From Mycolicibacterium sp. P1-5 (GTDB taxonomy: Bacteria > Actinomycetota > Actinomycetes > Mycobacteriales > Mycobacteriaceae): a stretch of 64,000 nt of DNA. The notes under the pieces were generated by a model that searched no databases, was not told the origin of the DNA, and saw only the letters and a list, made by a program, of their open reading frames with translations. This document shows positions 33,563-42,243 of this stretch, piece by piece. Location of the stretch: NCBI RefSeq assembly GCF_008329565.1, contig NZ_NPKT01000005.1, positions 62,001-126,000 on the forward strand. Reading direction: 5' to 3'. The stretch's first letter is position 1, and every line of letters begins with the position of its first letter. A program made the translations under genes and the position numbers.

Positions 33563-34003
33563 TTACTGGATCGGCCTGATCAGCTGGAGCAGGACATCGA
33601 TTCCGGGGGGCTCAGTCCAGACATGTGTGGCATCGCCCAACTGAATCGGTGCGGCAATCGGCTCCGCACGTCCAGGCCCTCGGATGGCACAGCCCGCGAG
33701 CTCAGGGCCATCGGCACGATGTAGCCGTAGTGCTACATGGTCGAGCTTGGCCAGTGTTCCTGCAAGGGCTGCATCAAGCGCGTCTGGATCGTCGACGGTG
33801 TACAACTCGACCTCTGCTCCGAAAATGTTGAGAAACGCCGCGCTGATACCCATGGCCGCGACCTCGACGTTGCGAGCAACCCCTACCCCAAATCGAGCGG
33901 ACCAGTGCGTGACAGCCGCGTTCAAGTCGCGTACCAGAATGCCGACGTGGTCGAGTCGAGGAAGGCCGTCAGGTTGCGGCCCAGCCAGGGGTTGTTCGGG
34001 CAT
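33563..34003 (-). CDS. VOC family protein (methylmalonyl-CoA epimerase-like)
   Basis: A 146-aa single VOC domain: LPRLDHVGILVRDLNAAVTHW at the start, LAKLDHVALRLHRADG in the second half, and IDVLLQLIRPIQ at the end. The His in DHVGILV and DHVALRL and the later acid fit the metal site of the glyoxalase/epimerase group. Next to mmsA, an epimerase role on a methyl-branched CoA is plausible. Start 34003 follows AGGAG by 7 bases and lies 20 bp after mmsA. Confidence 0.8.
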   Translation of the reverse strand: MPEQPLAGPQPDGLPRLDHVGILVRDLNAAVTHWSARFGVGVARNVEVAAMGISAAFLNIFGAEVELYTVDDPDALDAALAGTLAKLDHVALRLHRADGPELAGCAIRGPGRAEPIAAPIQLGDATHVWTEPPGIDVLLQLIRPIQ

Positions 34004-34023
34004 GGAGACTCCTGTCTTCACCG

Positions 34024-35529
34024 CTACTGGCTGCCAGCCGCGACGAAGTGTGGAGCAAGGCCGGGCTTGGGCTCGGTCCAACGCTGGGTGACAACTTTGG
34101 ATCTCGTGTAGAACCGGTAGCCGTCGTAATTGAGCCCGTCATCTCCGAAGCGCGAATCACCCCATCCACCGAATCCAAACCAGGAGATGGGCACGGGAAT
34201 AGGGACATTGATCCCTACGCTGCCGGCCAGGACGCTCCTGCTGAATCGACGGGCAGACGTCCCACTGCTAGTGAAGATGACCGCACCGTTCCCGTACGGA
34301 TTGTCGTTGACGATCTGAAGGGCTTGGTCGAGACTCTCGGCTCGCACCACGCTCAGGACCGGTCCGAACACTTCGTCGCGGTAGAGATCGCTGTCGACGC
34401 GTACGCCGTCGACGAGACTCGGGCCAATGAAGTAACCGGCTGCAGGTGTAGACCGTTTGCGGCCGTCGACGACCAACCGGCCGCCTTGTTCGACGGATCG
34501 CTCCAGCGCCTCACGGACCCGATCGAGTGCACTCTCCGAAATCAACGGGCCCATGTCGGTACCGAGCGTCGCGCCGGGGCCCATCTTGAACGCGATCGCG
34601 CGGTCGGCAATCTTGGTCACCAGTGAATCCGCTGCTGAACCAACCGCGACTGCGACCGTCACGGCCATGCATCGTTGGCCTGCGGCACCGTAGCCGGCCG
34701 AAACCAGCGCGTCGGCGGCAGCATCGAGGTCGGCGTCGGGCAACACCACCATGTGATTCTTGGCGCCACCAAGTGCCTGCACCTTCTTGCCGGCATCGGC
34801 CGAGCGCCGGTAGATCGCACGTGCCACCGGGGTAGATCCGACGAACGACACCGCGGCGACATCAGGATGATCGATGAGCGCCTCGGCGGCATCTACACCG
34901 CCGTGTACAACATTGAGCACGCCGTTGGGGAGCCCTGCTTCGCTCATGATCTGCGCCAGACGCACTGCTGCCGACGGCACCTGTTCACTTGGCTTGAGCA
35001 CGAAGGTATTTCCGCAAGCAATAGCGGCCGCGAACATGGACACCGGCACCATGACCGGGAAGTTGAACGGTGTAATGCCGGCACACACGCCGAGCGGTTG
35101 CCGGAAGGAATACGTGTCCACCCCATTAGCGACCTGCTCGGCGTACTCGCCTTTCAGTTGCTGCACAACCGAAAGCGACACATCGACCGCTTCAATCGAA
35201 CGTGCCAACTCTCCCCGGGCATCTTCAAGCGTCTTGCCCTGTTCGGCCGTGATGATCCACGCCAGGTCGTCGATCTGTTCGTGCAGCAACACCCGGAAAC
35301 GGTGCAGTACGCGAGCGCGAGCGGGCGCGGGAGTGTCGGCCCACGCCGCCGCTGCAGTTCGAGCACTCGCTACTGCTTGGTCGACGGCCTCGACCCCGCC
35401 CAACACAACAGTCCCGATCACACGCCCCGTGGCGGGATCGTGGATTTCGGCTCGCGGCCCCTCGGCCGAGGAGACCGCCGCGCCGGCGATCCAATGCGGC
35501 ACGGTATCAAGAGTTACATCGATGGTCAC
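34024..35529 (-). CDS. mmsA: CoA-acylating methylmalonate-semialdehyde dehydrogenase
   Basis: A 501-aa aldehyde dehydrogenase of the MmsA branch: PHWIAGAAVSS at the start, GVCAGITPFNFPVMVPVSMF, LKPSEQVP, ALGGAKNHMVVLPDADLDAA and the catalytic Cys in AGQRCMA. MmsA turns methylmalonate or malonate semialdehyde plus CoA and NAD+ into propionyl- or acetyl-CoA. GTG at 35529 is chosen for GGAG six bases upstream. It lies between a cupin and a VOC gene, all on the minus strand, and probably oxidises an aldehyde from an upstream cleavage step. Confidence 0.9.
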   Translation of the reverse strand: MTIDVTLDTVPHWIAGAAVSSAEGPRAEIHDPATGRVIGTVVLGGVEAVDQAVASARTAAAAWADTPAPARARVLHRFRVLLHEQIDDLAWIITAEQGKTLEDARGELARSIEAVDVSLSVVQQLKGEYAEQVANGVDTYSFRQPLGVCAGITPFNFPVMVPVSMFAAAIACGNTFVLKPSEQVPSAAVRLAQIMSEAGLPNGVLNVVHGGVDAAEALIDHPDVAAVSFVGSTPVARAIYRRSADAGKKVQALGGAKNHMVVLPDADLDAAADALVSAGYGAAGQRCMAVTVAVAVGSAADSLVTKIADRAIAFKMGPGATLGTDMGPLISESALDRVREALERSVEQGGRLVVDGRKRSTPAAGYFIGPSLVDGVRVDSDLYRDEVFGPVLSVVRAESLDQALQIVNDNPYGNGAVIFTSSGTSARRFSRSVLAGSVGINVPIPVPISWFGFGGWGDSRFGDDGLNYDGYRFYTRSKVVTQRWTEPKPGLAPHFVAAGSQ

Positions 35530-35576
35530 AACAGCTCCAATGCTTGGTAGTACCAGTGTCCGAAACGACCGCAGGC

Positions 35577-36140
35577 TCAAGCCTTCTGGTCGCGCGGGTG
35601 TGGCAGCTCGGGAAACATCTCCAGCCCGTAATTGACCTTCAGGTTCTCGACCTCGGCCTGCAGCTGCTCGGGCGTCCGAAGCTCGCGATTACGGGCTTCG
35701 TAGAAGTACTTGTCAATGCCGCCGTTGGGCTCGAAGCCATTGCTATCGGGGCCCGGCACGAACACCACAAGAATCCGGGCTTCGTCACCGACCACCTCAT
35801 AGGTGTGTCGCTGATCCTTACGGCCCCAGACGAACTGGCCCTTCTTGGCGTTGTACGAACCAGCCTCGGTGTGAATCTTGATCTCGCCGTCCATCACGAA
35901 GAAGCCCTCCTCTTCGCGGTGGTGGATGTGCCACACCGGTTCGGTACCGCGCACCCAATTGGTCTCGATGATGATCAGCTGGCCGTTGGTGGACTCTCCC
36001 GTCGCGTGAATCCAGAAATCCACGCCCGTCATGAAGTCGCCGGTCATGTTGAAGTGGATGTCGTCACGGTGGGAGACGTAGCTCTCGCCGTTCCGAGAAG
36101 TTGACGGTTGGATCTGGTCGACGTCCGATGTGGTGGCCAT
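35577..36140 (-). CDS. Cupin-domain protein
   Basis: A 187-aa single-cupin protein with WHIHHREEEGFFVMDGEIKI (metal His/Glu) and FVWGRKDQRHTYEVVGDEARI. The C-terminal part is a helix-rich tail with PEQLQAEVENLKV. Likely a dioxygenase or isomerase, or a non-catalytic sensor; substrate unknown. Start 36140 follows AGAGGGA. A good promoter (TTGACT - 17 bp - TAATCT) lies 66 bp before it. First gene of the cupin-mmsA-VOC-SDR set. Confidence 0.83.
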   Translation of the reverse strand: MATTSDVDQIQPSTSRNGESYVSHRDDIHFNMTGDFMTGVDFWIHATGESTNGQLIIIETNWVRGTEPVWHIHHREEEGFFVMDGEIKIHTEAGSYNAKKGQFVWGRKDQRHTYEVVGDEARILVVFVPGPDSNGFEPNGGIDKYFYEARNRELRTPEQLQAEVENLKVNYGLEMFPELPHPRDQKA

Positions 36141-36205
36141 GTCAATCCCTCTTTTGTCGTGTGGCTCCGTGAGCCGGTGTCCAGCGTCACGGCGTGGCAA
36201 AGTTG

Positions 36206-36234
36206 AGATTAGACTCACAGTCGACGGTAGTCAA
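36206..36234 (-). promoter_or_regulatory. Probable promoter of the cupin operon
   Basis: On the minus strand TTGACT (36234-36229), a 17-bp spacer and TAATCT (36211-36206) give a near-ideal -35/-10 pair. It starts within the same TGTTGACTA motif that precedes the SnoaL and the second DUF3237 genes. Confidence 0.6.
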
Positions 36235-36309
36235 CATAGTGTCCATTTCTTTTTCCCAGGCTCGGAGGCGGTCGCCCGCGCGGCGTCCAGCCGCGGTCTA
36301 CCCGAATAC

Positions 36310-36355
36310 TCGACGATGTGTTGACTATCACAGACACATGGTGCACGCTCGGATC
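36310..36355 (+). promoter_or_regulatory. Shared promoter-like element, copy upstream of second DUF3237 gene
   Basis: Reads TCGACGATGTGTTGACTATC and then GTGCAC.CTCG, matching the element at 28506-28551. It ends about 47 bp before the DUF3237 ATG, where the other copy lies before the SnoaL gene. Confidence 0.5.
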
Positions 36356-36402
36356 TGCCCGCGGGGCTGAAAGCAGCCCTGCCCGAAAATGAGGATCAGA
36401 CA

Positions 36403-36853
36403 ATGAAGTTGGAGCCGGAGTTCTCTTACACCGCAGAGCTCGCCGAACCACAGATCGTGGGCCCGGGCCCTTACGGGCTGCGTCAGGTCCTCGCCGTCAC
36501 CGGAGGCAAGGTCACCGGAAACCGGTTCAGCGGAACCGCCGCCCCCGGCGGCGGGGACTGGCTACTGGCCGGCAATGACGGCTACGGCCGACTCGATGTG
36601 CGCGCCCAGTTCTACACCGACGACGGCGCCGTCATCTACATGAGCTACCAAGGCCTGGTCGAAGTCAACGAAGCCGCCGCAGGCGCCCTCGGCGGCGCCA
36701 ACACCGGCACCGACTTCGGCGACCACTACTTCGTCACCACCCCACGCCTGGAATCCGGAGACCCCAGATACGCCTGGGTCAACCAGAGCATCTTCGTCGG
36801 ACAAGGACGCATCCAACCCGGACCCGTCGTCGAATTCCAAGTCTTCCGCGTCG
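36403..36853 (+). repeat. 451-bp inverted repeat (DUF3237 gene), right copy
   Basis: Matches 27530-27980 in inverted orientation with one base difference (a synonymous change in a Gly codon). The surrounding DNA is different apart from the promoter element. Confidence 0.9.
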
Positions 36854-36861
36854 CTCTGTGA
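36403..36861 (+). CDS. DUF3237 family protein, copy 2
   Basis: A 152-aa protein identical to that at 27522-27980 except for the last two residues (AL in place of VI). It has its own promoter region (36310-36355) and no SnoaL partner. A divergent cupin gene lies upstream and an HSL-type esterase gene 52 bp downstream on the same strand. The high identity means a recent copy or gene conversion. The function of DUF3237 is unknown. Confidence 0.85.
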   Translation: MKLEPEFSYTAELAEPQIVGPGPYGLRQVLAVTGGKVTGNRFSGTAAPGGGDWLLAGNDGYGRLDVRAQFYTDDGAVIYMSYQGLVEVNEAAAGALGGANTGTDFGDHYFVTTPRLESGDPRYAWVNQSIFVGQGRIQPGPVVEFQVFRVAL

Positions 36862-36913
36862 AACCGACTGACGGCCCCTTGGAATCCTGCGCTCTCGGAG
36901 GGCGGTGGCGCGT

Positions 36914-37846
36914 ATGAGTGTGGTTCATAAGCAAGTTCAACAGCTATTGGACTCCCTCTCTGGACGGCCGACTGCACAGCCGTGGGAGATGCCAATCGCG
37001 GCCTACCGGGAAGCCGGCGAGAAACTGACAGCGTTGGCAGGTGACGTTGATGAGCGTTGCACGGTAAAGGAATTGACCATTCCGGTCCGCCAGGGATCGG
37101 TCGCGGCGCGGAGCTACCACCCACCTGTGGCCGGACCCGCGTTGCCGGGCGTTGTCTACCTGCATGGAGGGGCATTCGTGCGAGGCAGCCTGGACACCCA
37201 CGACCGGCTCTGCAGAAAACTCTGCGTGCGGGGCGGACTCGTCGTGATCTCCGTTGCATATCGCCTGGCACCAGAAGACCCGTTTCCCCGTGCTCACTAT
37301 GACGCCGCCGATGCCACTTCGTGGGTGAGTGGCCATGCAGATGCTCTGGGCATCGACGTCGAAGCGCTCGCGATCGCCGGCGATTCGTCGGGGGGCTCAC
37401 TGGCGGCAAGTGTTGCGCTCGCATCGCGGAAAGACGGTCCCCCGGTCAAGGCCCAGGGCCTGTTGTGTCCCGCACTCGATGCGACCTTGGGCAGTGAATC
37501 CGTCGAGCGGTACAGAGACGGCCCATTCCTCACCCGGGCCGCGCTTGAATGGGCCTACGACATGTACGTGCCCGACATCGACGACCGCCATTCGAGCCTC
37601 GCCTCACCGTTGCTGACCGAGGATCTCGTGGGCGCCCCGCCTGCACTGATCGTCAGCGCTCAAGTGGATCCCGTTGCCGATGACGCGGACCGCTACGGGC
37701 AAAGACTGGCTTTGGCCGGCGTCAAGGTCAGAGCCCACGAGTACGAGGGCATGCCACATGCCTTTCCGTTGCTGGCCGGCGTGCTCGACGCTGGTGATCA
37801 CGCCATCACGGTATTCGCCAGAGGACTCGCTGCGCTGCTCGAATAG
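36914..37846 (+). CDS. HSL-type alpha/beta hydrolase (acetyl-hydrolase-like)
   Basis: A 310-aa esterase: GVVYLHGGAFVRGSLDTHDR (HGGA oxyanion hole), AIAGDSSGGSLAASVALAS (nucleophile GDSSGG), IVSAQVDPVADDADRY (Asp) and YEGMPHAFPLLAG (His). This is the hormone-sensitive-lipase branch, common in mycobacteria (LipN/LipU-like). Start ATG 36914 has GGAGG upstream; a GTG at 36905 sits too close to it. Intracellular, no signal peptide. Probably in one transcript with DUF3237 copy 2. Confidence 0.86.
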   Translation: MSVVHKQVQQLLDSLSGRPTAQPWEMPIAAYREAGEKLTALAGDVDERCTVKELTIPVRQGSVAARSYHPPVAGPALPGVVYLHGGAFVRGSLDTHDRLCRKLCVRGGLVVISVAYRLAPEDPFPRAHYDAADATSWVSGHADALGIDVEALAIAGDSSGGSLAASVALASRKDGPPVKAQGLLCPALDATLGSESVERYRDGPFLTRAALEWAYDMYVPDIDDRHSSLASPLLTEDLVGAPPALIVSAQVDPVADDADRYGQRLALAGVKVRAHEYEGMPHAFPLLAGVLDAGDHAITVFARGLAALLE

Positions 37847-38062
37847 ATCTCCGTTACGGCCTGTGCCGCGGTGGGGCCGCCCGATGAGATCGCCTCCAGC
37901 ACAGGGGGTTACGGGCCCTTAGCGTTCCGGATCCCGCGCTCACCAACGATGTTGGCCTTTCGCTTTGACACCACGCTGCCGCTGCCGTGGCGAACTATTC
38001 ACGTCGCACTTCGTTCCGAAGCCCGCGTCGTCCCAAACAATCTCAACCAGAGGAACCCATCG

Positions 38063-39481
38063 ATGATTCCCTTTCCCGGTCGCGAAGACGAGCCCAACTG
38101 GAAACGCCGGCTGCCCAGCCGGCACAACCCGCCCAAGACTTCCAAACACTTTGGCACCGCGCTTGAACCCATGCCGCGATTGGCGGGGATCTGGGCCAGG
38201 GCAATCGTTGTGGCCCTGTGCGTCGTTGCGTCAGCACCGATTACGGTGAATGCGCCGATCGCGAGGGCCGATGAATCGCGGTATCTGGCCTTCTATACCC
38301 CGCCTAATCCCCTGCCCGCAGGCGCTCCGGGTGACCTCATCCGGACAGAACCCACTCGGCTGGTGCTGGAGCCTTCCGGACAACTGGGCTCGTTCGTAGG
38401 CACCGGCACGCGCATCATGTATCGCAGCACCGATGCTCAGGGTCATCCCGTGGCAGTCACCGGCACCTATATCGAACCTCACGTCCCCTGGCCCGGCAGT
38501 AGGCCCCGCCCCCTACTTGCCTATGCCACAGCCCCGTACGGGATGGGAGAGCAGTGCGCTCCGTCGCGCCTGTTCGACCAAGGCATCCATGCCTCTTTGG
38601 ACACCGGATTCGACATGATGTTCAATCTCGAGGAAGGGTTCATCGCGACTCTACTGGCGCGGGGCTTCGCGATAGTGGTCACCGATGGTGTCGGGCTGGG
38701 AGTGCACGGTCAGATGGCTCCGCAGTTCCTCAATCGAGTGGCAGGCGGGACGGCACTCAACGACGCCGCGCGTGCAGCGATGAGGCTGCCGGGCACCACG
38801 TTGAATCCGGCTGGGCCCGTAGCCTTCTGGGGCTGGCTCGCCGGCGGCGGACATTCCGCGCTGGCGGCGGCCGAGTTGGCTGGCACGTACGCACCCGAAC
38901 TCAATGTGGTCGGAACCTACGCCAACGGCGCGACGACCGATCTGCCCAGCATGCTGCCTCCACTTGACGGTAACCAGCTTGCCGGATCAATAGGGTGGGT
39001 GCTACGCGGAATTCAAGAAGCGTATCCCGATATGAAACAACCAATTGCGGACTCCCTCACACCGCGCGGCGTGGAGATGCTGGCCAACACCAGTCGACAG
39101 TGCATGATGCAAACCGGCATCGACTACGCCTTTCGGCATCTGCAGCCCTGGTTCAAGGAGGACCTTTATCAAACGGTGCAGGAGGATCCGCTCAAATCGA
39201 TCCTCGCGATGCAGCGTATCGGAAACGTGAAACCCACTGGCCCGGTGTATCTTTCACACAATCGTTGGGACTCCTTCGCGCCATACGAGTCGGTGGTGGC
39301 AACTGCGAGAGATTGGTGTGCGTTGGGGGCCGACGTCACCTTGTGGACCAACGAACAACCACCGTTCCTCAACAAGATGAACACCAATGCAATCTTGACT
39401 GCCTTCGTCGACGGCGAGCGCAGCATGGCTTGGATCGCCGACCGCTTCAACGGGATCCCCACCACACCCAACTGCAGCTGA
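38063..39481 (+). CDS. LIP-family secretory lipase homologue lacking catalytic Ser and His, second copy
   Basis: A 472-aa protein, clearly similar to that at 13508-14890 (shared RTEPTRLVLEPSG, STDAQG.PVAVTGTYIEP, LDTGFDMMFN.EEGFIATLLA and WIADRFNGIPTTPNC). The hydrophobic segment IWARAIVVALCVVASAPI ending IARADESRY is a likely signal peptide; a shorter start at 38171 (MPRLAG) is possible. The nucleophile elbow is GWLAGGG (257-263, Leu at the Ser place), and the catalytic His region lacks His, as in the first copy. AGAGGAA precedes the ATG at 38063. Confidence 0.82.
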   Translation: MIPFPGREDEPNWKRRLPSRHNPPKTSKHFGTALEPMPRLAGIWARAIVVALCVVASAPITVNAPIARADESRYLAFYTPPNPLPAGAPGDLIRTEPTRLVLEPSGQLGSFVGTGTRIMYRSTDAQGHPVAVTGTYIEPHVPWPGSRPRPLLAYATAPYGMGEQCAPSRLFDQGIHASLDTGFDMMFNLEEGFIATLLARGFAIVVTDGVGLGVHGQMAPQFLNRVAGGTALNDAARAAMRLPGTTLNPAGPVAFWGWLAGGGHSALAAAELAGTYAPELNVVGTYANGATTDLPSMLPPLDGNQLAGSIGWVLRGIQEAYPDMKQPIADSLTPRGVEMLANTSRQCMMQTGIDYAFRHLQPWFKEDLYQTVQEDPLKSILAMQRIGNVKPTGPVYLSHNRWDSFAPYESVVATARDWCALGADVTLWTNEQPPFLNKMNTNAILTAFVDGERSMAWIADRFNGIPTTPNCS

Positions 39482-39581
39482 CACCATTGCCGATCGCGCC
39501 CCTTTCCCTGTCGAGGAGCATGATGACCTCTATCCCGGCGCCATGCGCGACGCCTTAACCGTGCCAGCTGATCGGACCGAC

Positions 39582-40181
39582 TCAGCGCACCAATCGCTGA
39601 ACGATATCGGCGTAGACGGCGCCCAGTTTTGCGGGATCCCTGTGCCGCCGCGAGGGAAACCACCGGCATACGTCGACACACAGCGACGAGATCGCCATCA
39701 CGACCTCATCGACGGCGTCGACGTGAAACTCGCCGGCCGACACGCCGGCGGCGACGATATCGGCCAGCAGCGTGTTCGTCTGACGACGCAAGGCCGTGAT
39801 GGCGCGATAGTGCGCAGGTGTCAGCCCATGCAGTTCGTAGTGGACCACGCGGGCCTGCTTGCGGTTCTCGGCGAGCCATGCCGCAAAAACCGCCACCACT
39901 GCCTTCAGCCTCTCAGTGTGGTTGACCGCGACCGCATCGGCATCGTCGCGGGCGGCCCGCAATGCGTGCAACAAACTGCGGTGGCCATCCAGGGCGACGG
40001 CGTAAAGCAACTCCTCCTTGGAGGAGTAATGCGGGTACATCGCCGTCGCGCTCATGTTCAACCGTTTGGCGATCTCGCGCGTCGAACTACCGCCATAGCC
40101 GGCCTCGGCAAACACCTCAATCGCGGCACGCCGTATCCGCTCCGCGGCGGCGGAGGAGGCGGCGGATCGGTCTGCGGTCAT
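39582..40181 (-). CDS. TetR family regulator
   Basis: A 199-aa TetR protein: HTH IRRAAIEVFAEAGYGGSSTR then AKRLNMSATAMYPHYSSKEE. Ligand domain has RVVHYELHGLTPAHYRAITALR, a pattern of the mycobacterial TetR group that controls fatty acid and sterol genes. It diverges from the acyl-CoA dehydrogenase at 40296 across 114 bp holding a perfect tandem palindrome, so autorepression and control of that gene are nearly certain in outline. The likely ligand is an acyl-CoA. Confidence 0.88.
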   Translation of the reverse strand: MTADRSAASSAAAERIRRAAIEVFAEAGYGGSSTREIAKRLNMSATAMYPHYSSKEELLYAVALDGHRSLLHALRAARDDADAVAVNHTERLKAVVAVFAAWLAENRKQARVVHYELHGLTPAHYRAITALRRQTNTLLADIVAAGVSAGEFHVDAVDEVVMAISSLCVDVCRWFPSRRHRDPAKLGAVYADIVQRLVR

Positions 40182-40230
40182 GGCCAGCGCACTCTACAGC
40201 CTCCGCTTGACAGATCGGTAGCTGCCTGAA

Positions 40231-40267
40231 ACATTAGCGATCGCTAATGTTGTTAGCGATCGCTAAT
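40231..40267. promoter_or_regulatory. Tandem perfect palindromes, TetR operator
   Basis: ACATTAGCGATCGCTAATGT (40231-40250) is a perfect 20-bp palindrome, followed by TTAGCGATCGCTAA (40253-40266) as a second dyad. They lie 29 bp before the acyl-CoA dehydrogenase ATG and 50 bp before the TetR start. The spacing (19-20 bp between centres, nearly two turns) suggests two dimers on one side of the helix. Confidence 0.85.
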
Positions 40268-40295
40268 ATCGGACAGCTGCGAAAGGGCGGCTCGA

Positions 40296-42071
40296 ATGAC
40301 CGAGTTCATCTCCCGGCGTGACATCGACTTCCTGCTCTACGAGTGGCTCGACGTAGCCGAGTTGGCCAACCGCCCACGCTTCTCCGAGCACTCACGCGAC
40401 ACCTTCGACGCGGTCCTTGATCTGTCCGCCGACATCGCCGCCAAGTACTTCGCCCCGCACCGAAAAAAGGGTGATCAGATCAAACCCACGGTGGGACCCG
40501 ACGGGACCGTCGTGCTCATCGACGAGATCAAGGAGGCACTCCAAGCGTTCGGCCGGGCTGGACTGCTCGCAGGCTCATTCGACGATGCCGTCGGCGGGAT
40601 GCAACTGCCGGCGGTCGTAGCCGAAGCATCGATGCTGTTCTTCCGCGCCGCCAATCCCAGTACCACCGCTTACCTTTTCCTGACCCTCGGCAACGCGAAC
40701 CTCCTTGTGAAACACGGCACTTCGGAGTACATCGACAGCTGGGTTCGACCGATGCTCGAAGGGCGGTACCTCGGCACAATGTGCCTTTCCGAGCCCGACG
40801 CGGGCTCGTCGCTGGCAGACATCACAACCAAAGCCACACCCGCCGATGATGGCACCTACCGCATCACCGGCACCAAGATGTGGGTCACCGGCGGCGACCA
40901 CGAACTGTCCGAGAACATCGTGCACCTCGTTCTCGCCAAGGTCGCCGGCGGCGGGCCCGGAGTCAAAGGCATCTCCTTGTTCGTCGTTCCCAAGTACCTC
41001 ACCGACGGCACCCGCAACGACGTGTCGCTCATCGCGCTCAACCACAAGATGGGTAATCACGCGACGACCAACGCGCTGCTGAACTTCGGCGATGGGACCC
41101 ACCGGCCTGCGCCCGCCGCAGGTGCCGTCGGTTATCTCGTCGGCGAGGAGCACAAGGGCTTGGCCTACATGTTCCACATGATGAACGAAGCCCGCGTGGC
41201 AGTCGGACTGCAGGCGACGGCCATCGGATACGCCGGCTACAGCGCCTCGGTCAAGTACGCCAAGGAGCGCACCCAGGGACGTGCAGTCGAGGGCAAGGAT
41301 CCAGCCCGGCCAGCCGTGCCCATCATCGCCCACGCCGACGTCAAAAGGATGCTGCTGGCCCAAAAGGCCTACGTCGAAGGCGCGCTCGCGCTCGGCCTCT
41401 ACTGCACACGCCTGGTCGACGAACAGCGCACCGCCGACGACACAGACAGCCAGCGGGCACAACTGCTGCTCGAGGTGTTGACCCCCATCGCCAAGAGTTG
41501 GCCATCGCAGTGGTGCCTTGAGGCCAACAACCTGGCCATCCAGGTGCACGGCGGCTACGGCTACTCCACGGACTTCGACGTCGAGCAGGGCTACCGCGAC
41601 AACCGGCTCAATGCCATCCATGAGGGAACGCACGGCATTCATGGCCTCGACCTGTTGGGCCGCAAGGTCGTGATGCAGGACGGCGCCGGTCTCACCCTGC
41701 TGACCGAGCGGATCACCGGCACCATCCACAAAGCCAGCGCTCACAGCAGCGCTGGGCAGTACGCCGCCGCGCTCCAGGAGACGGTGCAGCGGCTGACCGA
41801 AGTCACCGCCGAGCTGTGGTCGGCAGGCGATGTCGCCGTAACACTTGCCAATTCGACCGTGTATTTGGAAGCGACCGGACACATCGTGATGGCATGGATC
41901 TGGTTGGAGCAGTTGATCGCTGCCGGCGACCGCATCGGTGACTTCTACGACGGCAAGCGCGCCGCATGCAACTACTTCTTCACCTACGAGCTGCCAAAGG
42001 TTGGACCGCAGTTGGATCTCCTGTCCAGCCTTGACCGGTCGCCCGTGGATGCTCAGCCGAGCTGGTTCTGA
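40296..42071 (+). CDS. Acyl-CoA dehydrogenase (DmdC-like, C-terminally extended)
   Basis: A 591-aa acyl-CoA dehydrogenase of the large (about 590-600 aa) DmdC-like group. N-terminal extension RDIDFLLYEWLDVAELA, FAD motifs LGTMCLSEPDAGSS and GTKMWVTGGDHELSENIVH, GGYGYSTDFDVEQGYRDNR and the catalytic base in NAIHEGTHGI. C-terminal domain as in 3-methylmercaptopropionyl-CoA dehydrogenase. It introduces a 2,3 double bond into a short or branched acyl-CoA. Ribosome site GAAAGGG. Controlled by the divergent TetR through the tandem palindromes. Confidence 0.9.
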   Translation: MTEFISRRDIDFLLYEWLDVAELANRPRFSEHSRDTFDAVLDLSADIAAKYFAPHRKKGDQIKPTVGPDGTVVLIDEIKEALQAFGRAGLLAGSFDDAVGGMQLPAVVAEASMLFFRAANPSTTAYLFLTLGNANLLVKHGTSEYIDSWVRPMLEGRYLGTMCLSEPDAGSSLADITTKATPADDGTYRITGTKMWVTGGDHELSENIVHLVLAKVAGGGPGVKGISLFVVPKYLTDGTRNDVSLIALNHKMGNHATTNALLNFGDGTHRPAPAAGAVGYLVGEEHKGLAYMFHMMNEARVAVGLQATAIGYAGYSASVKYAKERTQGRAVEGKDPARPAVPIIAHADVKRMLLAQKAYVEGALALGLYCTRLVDEQRTADDTDSQRAQLLLEVLTPIAKSWPSQWCLEANNLAIQVHGGYGYSTDFDVEQGYRDNRLNAIHEGTHGIHGLDLLGRKVVMQDGAGLTLLTERITGTIHKASAHSSAGQYAAALQETVQRLTEVTAELWSAGDVAVTLANSTVYLEATGHIVMAWIWLEQLIAAGDRIGDFYDGKRAACNYFFTYELPKVGPQLDLLSSLDRSPVDAQPSWF

Positions 42072-42243
42072 ACACAATAACCTTCACGGATGGGCTTCGA
42101 CTTCGCTGAAACTATGAACGCGGGAAGAGATATCCTCCTCCGCGGCAATGGCTTTGATCGTCAATTGGGCTTACGTAACCTCAAAGTCGCAGCCCTGCAG
42201 CTATATCGGAATATTGTTGAGTGCACGACAGGTTGACTGGGCC

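Noticed and set aside
40575..42077. A 500-codon open frame on the minus strand
   Set aside because: It is antisense to the acyl-CoA dehydrogenase, whose protein has clear family motifs.
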